From assembly GCA_963680875.1 (NCBI GenBank), contig OY804582.1, positions 48,130,646 to 48,194,645 of the forward strand: 64,000 nt of DNA. The letters run 5' to 3'. The stretch is from Bathymodiolus brooksi. Its lineage: Eukaryota > Mollusca > Bivalvia > Mytilida > Modiolidae. This document shows positions 47,501 to 56,500 of the stretch, piece by piece. A program made the position numbers and the translations under genes. The notes below the pieces were generated by a model. The model was not told the origin of the DNA, ran no database searches, and saw only the letters and a list, made by a program, of their open reading frames with translations. Each line of letters starts with the position of its first letter. Positions within the stretch are counted from its first letter, which is position 1.

Positions 47501-50500
47501 AAATTTTAAAAATGTTAATACTTTTCATCCTTTATTTCAAAAACTATAAGAGATAGATGTTGAATGTAAACTGAAAACATGTTCAGCTTGTCAAGATCTA
47601 CATGCCCTGCAATTTTGAAGTAAATCTGATTACCCGTCTAGGAGTTATTCCCCTTTTTTCATCATTTTTTAGCTCACCTGACCCAAAGGGCCATGTGAGG
47701 TATTGCCATCACTTGGCGTCCGTCGTCGTCCATTAACTTTTTCATATTTTAATCTTCTCCTCTGAAACAACTTGGCCAAATGGAACCAAACTTGGCAGTA
47801 AGCATCTATGTAAGGTCCTCTATAAAGTTTCTCCATTTCGTTCCATTTGGCCTATAGACATGGCCGCTAAGAATAATTCTTTTTTCTGATTGGCTAATGT
47901 TAAAAAAATCTTCTCCTCTGAAACAGCTTGGCCAAATGGAGCCAAACTTGGCATAGATGGTCCCTGGGTGTGTCCCTTTTAAAATTGTGTCCGACAGCCC
48001 CACCCTCCATTCAAGATGGCTGCTGTTTTTTAAGGTAATGATTATCTCCCTTTGAAATTTGCTTCAGTATCATTCTATTGTCAGGTGAGCGATACAGGCT
48101 CAGTGGGCTGAGCCTCTAGTTATTAAATAGCTGAGTGTCATCTGCAAACATGCAGAGCTTAGTCTCGATATATTCCCCATCTTTTCCCCCAGGTAATTTG
48201 ACCCCTTGTATTTCACTATCCCCCCTTATAGCACAGGCTACAGGTTCGGCCTGTAGTATGTAAATAAGAGGCGCTATTGGACACCCTTGTCTACATGACC
48301 ATGAAATATTGAAATATTTAGACACAAAACCATTGGTCGTGATACAAGTTTGTGCATATTTGAATAACATTTGAACCCACTCCCTACATTTTTCACCAAA
48401 GTTAAATTTGCTTAATACATGATCCACCCATCCCCATTCTACCCGGTCGAAGGCCTTTTGTTGATCTAAAAATATTATGATACCGTCATCATCTTCACGA
48501 TCAGTATATTCTATTACATCTTGTATTAGACGGTTAGCTTCACTGATATTACGACCTTTTACAAATCCCTTCTGGTCCGAATGTATTAATTTTGGTAAAA
48601 CAACTTTTAATCTTTCTGCAAGAATTTTTGCAATTATTTTGTAGTCACTGTTTAATAGAGTCAGTGGTCTCCAGTTTCGTATATCTTCCCGCTCCCCACT
48701 TTTATGTAATAGAGTAAGAACCCCCTTATATTGTGAAGGAGTTAGTTCTTTTTTATCGAAAGTATCATTTACAAGTAGAAAGAATTCGTCTTTGATTTGT
48801 TCCCAGTGAGTTATATAAAACTCAGAAATTATTCCATCCTCTCCAGGTGATTTATTTGGTTTCAAAATTTTTAAAACATTTTTAATTTCTTCTATTACTT
48901 ACATCCAATTCGAGAGCTTCTTTTTCATTCCCATTTAACTTACTTTCAATATGTTGCGTTAATTTATATATTAATTATTAGAATTATCATCCCATCCCTC
49001 AGTTGTAAATAGCTTGGAGTAAAATTTTATCTGTTCGTCAATTATTGAATCTATATCATATTTATACTTACCTTCTGTGTTTTTAATTCGATTCCACATT
49101 TTATTTTCTCCCTGTTTTTTTTTCAAGTTCAAAGAAATATCGAGTTGACCTTTCCCCTTCTTCCGCCCATTTTATTCTTGAACGAATTTTTGCGGCTTCC
49201 GCTTTTTGTGTATAATATTTCTTAATTAAATTTTCTAAATCTAGTATCTTACCTTTGATGATATCGCCGTCATCTGTACTAGATTTAAAATCTTCTAACT
49301 GTTTCTCAAATTTTTCTATGTCTTTTTTATTTTGACCTTTTTTTAATTGCTTACTTATTTGCATTGTCAAATATTTAATTTTAGTCTTTGTAACATCCCA
49401 CCATTCTTGAATATTTCGGAATCTTTCTATCTCGTTCTTCCATATACCCCACCAAGTATTGGATGCTTTTGTAAATAGTTCACTAGTTATAGTGTTAAAA
49501 TTCATTGCCCAAATTCCCGGGCCCCTCTCAATGTCATCTAATTTTAATTTAGTGGATACTAAGTGATGATCGCTGAATGGAAAGTGTTTTATATTGGTAT
49601 CAAACACTTTACTACATAAACCATTTGAACATAAAATAAAATCAATACGTGATTTTGAATTCCCCCTTTGAAAAGAATATCGTTTTTTATTTGGGTTAAG
49701 CTTTCTCCAAGCATCATATAAATCATACCTAGTAATAAGATTTTGTAGTTCTATTTTGCCTATGTCGTCCGTCCGTCTATTGGGATATCTATCAATCTTT
49801 TTATCGAGAATACAATTAAAATCTCCCAAAACAATATTGTAATGATAGATACTATCATCTTCATGGTTGTAAGAAATGTTTTGAAAAGAATCGAAAAATT
49901 GTTTTCTATCACTGCATAGATTTGGAGCATATATGTTAAAAATATGAAACACTGCATTTTCTGTGTTTATCTCACATGTTAATAGTCTACCAGTCTTGTC
50001 AGAAAAATTAAAATTAATATCAAAAGCAAAATGTTTACTTAAAAGGATAGCCACGCCCTTTGATTCGCTAGATCCACATAACCATGCACTAGCACCGCCC
50101 CCTTGTGTTTTCCATTCACTTTTCCACCGGTTAATATCAACTCCTGTACAGTGCGTCTCCTGTAAACAAATACAATCATATTTCTTTGATACAAGCCAAT
50201 TAAACACCAACTCACGTTTTCTATTTTCTATTATCTCCTAGTCCATTAACATTAATTGTGACAAGTTTCAAGGACATTATCTAAACTATTGTCTGGGTAT
50301 TTACTCACTTGTGACAGATTTATTTTAACTTGACAATAAACACATTTTAACCTTTTCATCAGCTGTGAAAAAAATTCACACTGACCTTTAAGATAATACA
50401 TTTTCATTTTAAAATTGAGACAATATTTCCAAAAACAATTATAAATATCGTCACTGGATTCTTTTATATATACACATTTCAAATAATAATTCAATAAGAA

Positions 50501-53500
50501 ATACAAGTCATGCAAATACACATACATATAACATATATTACAGTTTAAAGAAAAACACACCTGTTTAAAGACTACAAATTGTAAAGAAGTGGACATTATT
50601 ATGTACAATCAAAATAATAGCAAATAATAACACATTCAACTAGTAATTACCGTCTGTTTATTTTTAATTCTTGATTGTGTATTTTCTTTAAATAAGATAA
50701 AACAAAATATAATGTAAATATCAAATAAAGTTACTATTTCAATATTCAGTTGCGGATCCTAATTTCGAATGTTTTGTTTTTCTATCAACGGATGAGGGTG
50801 TCGTTGTAATGTCACTTAAGTTTCTTTTACGATCAGTATTTGTCAAATCAAATATGTCATTTGGTGCCTTGAGAAATTCACAGATTTTTTCTTGTATTTT
50901 TTTTGAACCATCAGGACCGATGTGTACGCCACTGTGATCATTTTTATCAAACATTGACTTAACAATCGCACGCTGATTGAAGAAGTCACTGATTGTGTCA
51001 ATGTATTCAACTGTTGGATCTTTCATACACAGCTTACGGATAAAATTATTCACACTGGTAGTAGTCGCATTTAATATATTTGTGTTATTGCCGGTCCCTT
51101 TTCGTGGAAATATACCACAAATACCAATCAAGGAGTCGGGAAAGTGACTTTTGACATTAGCAATAGCTTGTGTCAATAGTACATTCACTTGATCACTATC
51201 ATCTTTACATTTGCTCACATCATTTGTTCCCAAACACATAACAACTTTATTAACCATGCTGTTTGTATTGTCTAATTTTGAAAATGCCCTGTCAATGCAT
51301 TGATCAATGTTGTTTAGAGTTGCGCCCAATATAGATGCATTTATAAAGTTGTCATCAAATGCGTCAAGTCATACACCATTTGATGCACCTAACAGTATAT
51401 TAACAGCACTGATTGTACTTGTGTCTTTGTTATCACCAAGTTTATTGTCTACATTATTTATTTGTGATGTTTGTTGTGCGTCTTGTTCAGTAGTTGTTCT
51501 ACCCTCAATAATTTCAGGGGCATAACTCCCATAATCTCGACGTGCTTGATCTGTTTGATTTAGCTCACAATCTCGCCTTATATGCCCTTCCTGTTTACAA
51601 AATGAACAAGTTGGTGCACTCATACAGTCTCTTGCTAAGTGACCCAGGTCGTTACAATTATAACATCTCTTTTGCCATGTAGGTGTCTGTCTACATGCGT
51701 AGGTTGGGTAGTTGGTTTGTTTACAGTGTAAGCATTGAGTTCGGTTATTTTCTGCGAATAACCTAACTTCAAATCGGCTAAAGTCAGTTCTATTGGGTAA
51801 AGTTGGGGCACAGTTTATGATTTGGAGATACCTTGAACCGTTCTCTATATTTGTACCTTACCCTCTACACACTGATCCTGGTATAACTTCTCCATACCTC
51901 ATCATTTGTGTGGCAATATAACAGTCGCTTACTTCATAGGGAGCATCTTTGATTGTTACATTTGTGATTGTTTTTTCAACGTTTAAAAAGTTAACTGACC
52001 TGTTTTTTAGTGTTATTCCACCGGATATTAATTTTTCCTTCGTATTCACATCTTTCACTGAAATTATACAGTCAGTTTCCGTGAACTGCACAGAACCAAC
52101 ATTGTCTAATTCTACCTTTTTCTCAATTCCACTCAAAATCTCTTCATGAGTAATCCCCTTGAAAAATCTGGTGTTGAAGTGAATGGATAAATGTCTTTGT
52201 ACTTTAGCCATTTTTTTTCCGTGAGTAGATTTCAGGATGTCATATCAGAATTGTTTATAATACATTTAATTCAGGAAAAATTTACAGTTAACATTTTTCC
52301 TAACATATACTAGATTATATTCTGTGAATATCCCGAAAAATCGAGTCCAAATTATATTTAGTTATTACATAATACATGTATCTAAATTTGGTTTTTCAGC
52401 TGTTTGTGCCAGTTGCAGAAAAAACCTGTGTATATCTAGACCAAAAGAATCTGGCATATCAGTGATTTCAGATAATGATACTTGTTTGTCAAAGGTATAT
52501 GCACAAACAAATGTAATACCAAATTTCCTCTTTGTAATTAAACTTATTATAGATTATCGTTTATCAATTACATGAGATACATGTACATGTAGGTACAGAA
52601 ATGAGAATTGCGACCGAGTGACTGAAAATAGCTATAAACATTCTTATCATGATGAGAGATAACTAAATATGTGTACAGTAATAGGGTTAGAAAGTTGTCA
52701 GGATGAACTTTAGGTTGTGTTGTGTTGTGATGACGGAACGACCCCGAATTTCTAACACTGCAGTTACATAGCTGAAAAGTATACGCATTTGTGTGATTTA
52801 AAAAAAGATTGAAACAGGAACATACATGTAGATGTTGTATAGTAGCAAATGTATCCAGGCTTATATAATCATTGTCATGATCACAAAATATGTCTATAAT
52901 TGAAAGTTTCAAGCCAGTTTCATGTTTAGCAAAAACAATTGTATATTTTTTTGTTTTATCAGTCAGTTTTCTTAAAAGACTGAATGCAGGGTATTTCACA
53001 TCATATTTACGGTACATTCTAAGATTTAAATCATTCTAAGACAAATAAATTTGACTTTTTTGCACTCAAGTTACTATCATTATATGATCAAATTTTAGTC
53101 TTAGGTGTATGTATACTATGGATCTGAATAGGGATGATGAGAAACCTAGTGAAGTTGTCATGATTTACTTAACATGAATGAAAAACATATAAATATAAAC
53201 TAAAAAGAAGATCACCTAAATTAATTGAGAATCTGTAACAAGAACATAGTACAACAATAATTATTTTTGATTGGTGCATTAGTCTGCAGTAAAGCTACAT
53301 TGTAGGTTCATCCCTACATGCCCTAATTACATGTAGGTCAGCTTGTACTGGACAGACTTTAATAGTGAGCAATTTGCATAAATGCATGTTTCATTTACCA
53401 TATTGTGGGGTATTATGTATTTCATTATAATATTATTTTAAATTTACAGAGTAATGAGGAAGAAATATTAGGAAGAGGAATGAGAAGGCATTCCAAAGAT

Positions 53501-56500
53501 GTAGAAATGCAGGTATGATGAATTGGGTAATCTTTACAATACATTAAATTCCTAAGCTCGACCAGACAGATTCACAGACAGACAGCAGTATACCATAATA
53601 TGTCCCCCCAAAAGACTGGTGTATGATAAAAACATGACCAAGAACATAGTACAGAAATAATACCCATTAGCAACCTTATTAGTCCATCAGATGATACAGA
53701 TAGATTTATATTTTTTTTAGGCTGAAATAATTTGCTTGTTAGCTACAAAAAGAGGCTGCTATTAAATGCTCTTCACACAATATTTTGCTGTATTTATATG
53801 TATCCAGTTCACTTTTTAAAGCAAAATACAAAATGTCAAATTAACTAATCATGATTATGATTGTTTTTGTTCTATAATGATACAGCAGAGCATTATCAAA
53901 TTAAGTAACATTGCATTTATATAATACATGGATGCTTAAGTGGAGATTATAGTATACAAAAATGTATCCTACAGTGGTTCTAAATCAGATAGTTTCTCAA
54001 ATTGAATGATTTTTCTTCTCTGTTGAAGGTAATTGGAAATATAGATGACCCTTGTGTTTCCAGTCAAGAAACTGATCCATCACAGAATAGTTTATCACAG
54101 GTAAAGTTTTCTTTTAACTGCTACTTGATGAAGATTTGGAGGTATCTATATTGAATTTAATGGTTGCAAATTCAGTTTACTGCTGACACGTAAGAAGAAC
54201 CAGTAAGCAGTTATTTGTAACCATCAAATACATGTATTCCTATATCAAAAATATTGATACCCTGAACATTTTGGCATCATGCAGTTACAAATGACATAAT
54301 AAACAAGATGCATTTTAATTTTGACAATGTAAGTTTTTATTTAACAAAGTTGATGCCCTACATGTAGATTTAAGTCTTTAGTTATAACCTTTTTCATTAA
54401 ACAAACTTAGATTTAAGGAAATTGTATCAAATATGTTTGTGACAAAGTATGTATCATAAGCACACATAATTCCATAATGTCTGACATTGTTTGTCTACTT
54501 TGACATCTTTTAATGTATTTTATTTTAATGTATTTTTCTCTGATTTCAGCAATCCTGCCAGAGCCTGAATATATTCGAGTATTTTGATCGTTTGGAGAGC
54601 TTGAACAGCTTTCTTTCAAAATGTGGTATAAACTCCATCCATATGCCTACGTCATCATGGAAAATGTATTCCAAAAAAACCAAAGATAGCTATGTCCAAC
54701 ATGTAAGAGAAGTAGTTTATGCAGTTATAAGCACTATTTTCCCTTATGAAATTCAGCATGTCCTTGAAGACTTTTATAATTTGTCTACTGACACCACGAT
54801 GGAGCAGACGAATGAGGCAGACAGTATTCTTCAAGAGGCATTGATTGAATCGTACGGAAAGGCAGATACCTGGCAATTGAAAAGACAAATGTTATCGATT
54901 CTTGCCAAAACTATGCACTACAAATCGATAATTGAAAAAATTTCAGGTTTAACAGAATATCGATACTACAAGGCCAAGAATCACTCTGCAGTTTATGGCT
55001 GTGCTCTACCTCCTCCTTTTAATGAACAACTTAGACAAAGAATGGATCCACACAAACTGGACATTTTTTTAGACTTTATAACATCATCACATATCATCAA
55101 AGATCTACCTTTTGGGGAAAGAAAATTAAGACTATCAAATGGTAAAGTGGTTGAAACACCCAATGTCATCAGATGTCTGGCTCCAGCTGCTATCATACAA
55201 CAGTTCAAACAGTACTGTGTTGAAAATGATGAAGTGCCTTTAGGTAAATGGTGCATTTCTTTAACAAGTTTAGTACCTCTCAAATCCATTATTTTGATAA
55301 ATATGTTGACTGCAATATGTCAAGTCTGCTCAAAGTAGGAACTTGCTGTAGGAGTATCGCAACTTTTGAAAATTTTAATAATTTTTTTCACTGGTTTTCT
55401 ATTATTACATACATGCACAATGTATCCTTATTGTCCATTTTGATTCTGCAAATTTGATTTTTTTGTATTTGGTTAATTGAAAATTCTAATAAACTGCAAA
55501 TACAGATGTGACTCATTGAAAGTGAATAAGGCCTGGTTTTGACATATATGATTTGTAAAAACTAGTGGTTTAATATTATAGGAATCAGAGCAAATTGTCT
55601 CATCTTTATCAATGTAGACAAGAAGTGTAACCAAGTTATAATCCCTTATCCCTAGGACTAACAAGGGAAACATTATTATCTCTTCGCCTACATTGAGTAA
55701 GGAAAGTTTCTCATTAACAACAAACTTTAGGTGATATTTTTTTTTCAGGTGACAGTACCATGTTTAAAATTCTAGCAGAATGTTCAGCAACTGTTCGAAA
55801 AGCATTTGAAGGGATAGACTACTATGTAGCTGAAGGTGGAAGGGCTTTTCAGGTTAGTTTTGAAATGATACATTTTTTCCACTAAAAACTTGTACAGTGT
55901 ATTAAAGACAAAATATGAAATAAACTTATATTGATTTATATGCTACTAGAACTGTGAGTGAGCTCACTGAGTGATACCCACAGCTTGCAACATGTAAAAC
56001 CCTTAAGTTGGATTATCTCCCTTTGCAAACATCCAACAATAATTATCTTGCTTCATGCACATCTACATATGATGCCCAACCTTCATATAAAGTTTCATCA
56101 AAATGCATTGAACAGTTTAGGAGAAGTTGTGCTTACAAGGTACATGAACGGACATACAGACAGAAAGACGGACGAACATGGTGATTCCTATATACCCCCA
56201 AACTGTGTTTGTGGGGGGTATAAATATAAATACACATATAAGTAGATATGAAAATAGCGAATGAAAATGGTTTCTATAATAAATTGCCCAACTATGAAAA
56301 TCTAATTTGGTAATCTTTCACATATTTACTACTGATATGTATAATTCTGCATATCTGATATTTCCCAGAATTTGGTCAGATCAGGTCTGAAAACCTAGTT
56401 TTAGTTCCGGTTTATGACAAATTGGAGTCTGAAGATGACGGACTTGTTGCCGCAATCCAGGAGTTGCAATAAAATATACAAGAATCTCTGGCATTAAATT

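Larger units (their letters stand above)
44532..52215 (-). mobile_element. Near full-length, inactivated L1/Tx1-like LINE retrotransposon (interrupted by R4)
   Basis: On the minus strand, in order: ORF1 (52211-50739), ORF2 with endonuclease (50277-49101), reverse transcriptase (about 48900-48120 continuing 46489-45434), C-terminal domain (to 44804), a 3' tail, and a poly-A tract read as T28 at 44532-44559. A 1632-bp R4 element (46488-48119) splits the reverse transcriptase right after its FADDT active site. Without the insert the element is about 6 kb. I could not identify target-site duplications. The 5' end is placed just before the ORF1 ATG and may extend further. Confidence 0.85.
33980..52399 (+). 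other. 18.4-kb intron packed with nested transposons
   Basis: If exon 33713-33979 and exon 52400-52494 belong together, everything between is intron. It holds the inverted-repeat element 34015-34930, the foldback element 36778-43851 and the LINE 44532-52215. The LINE begins less than 200 bp upstream of the next exon. Confidence 0.5.

Noticed and set aside
44532..52320. Target-site duplication of the LINE
   Set aside because: The sequence left of the T28 tract (gtcattctta) has no convincing direct copy near 52215-52320.
52568..53017. 149-codon minus-strand frame
   Set aside because: It lies in an intron of the plus-strand gene, is AT-biased, and has no recognisable domain.
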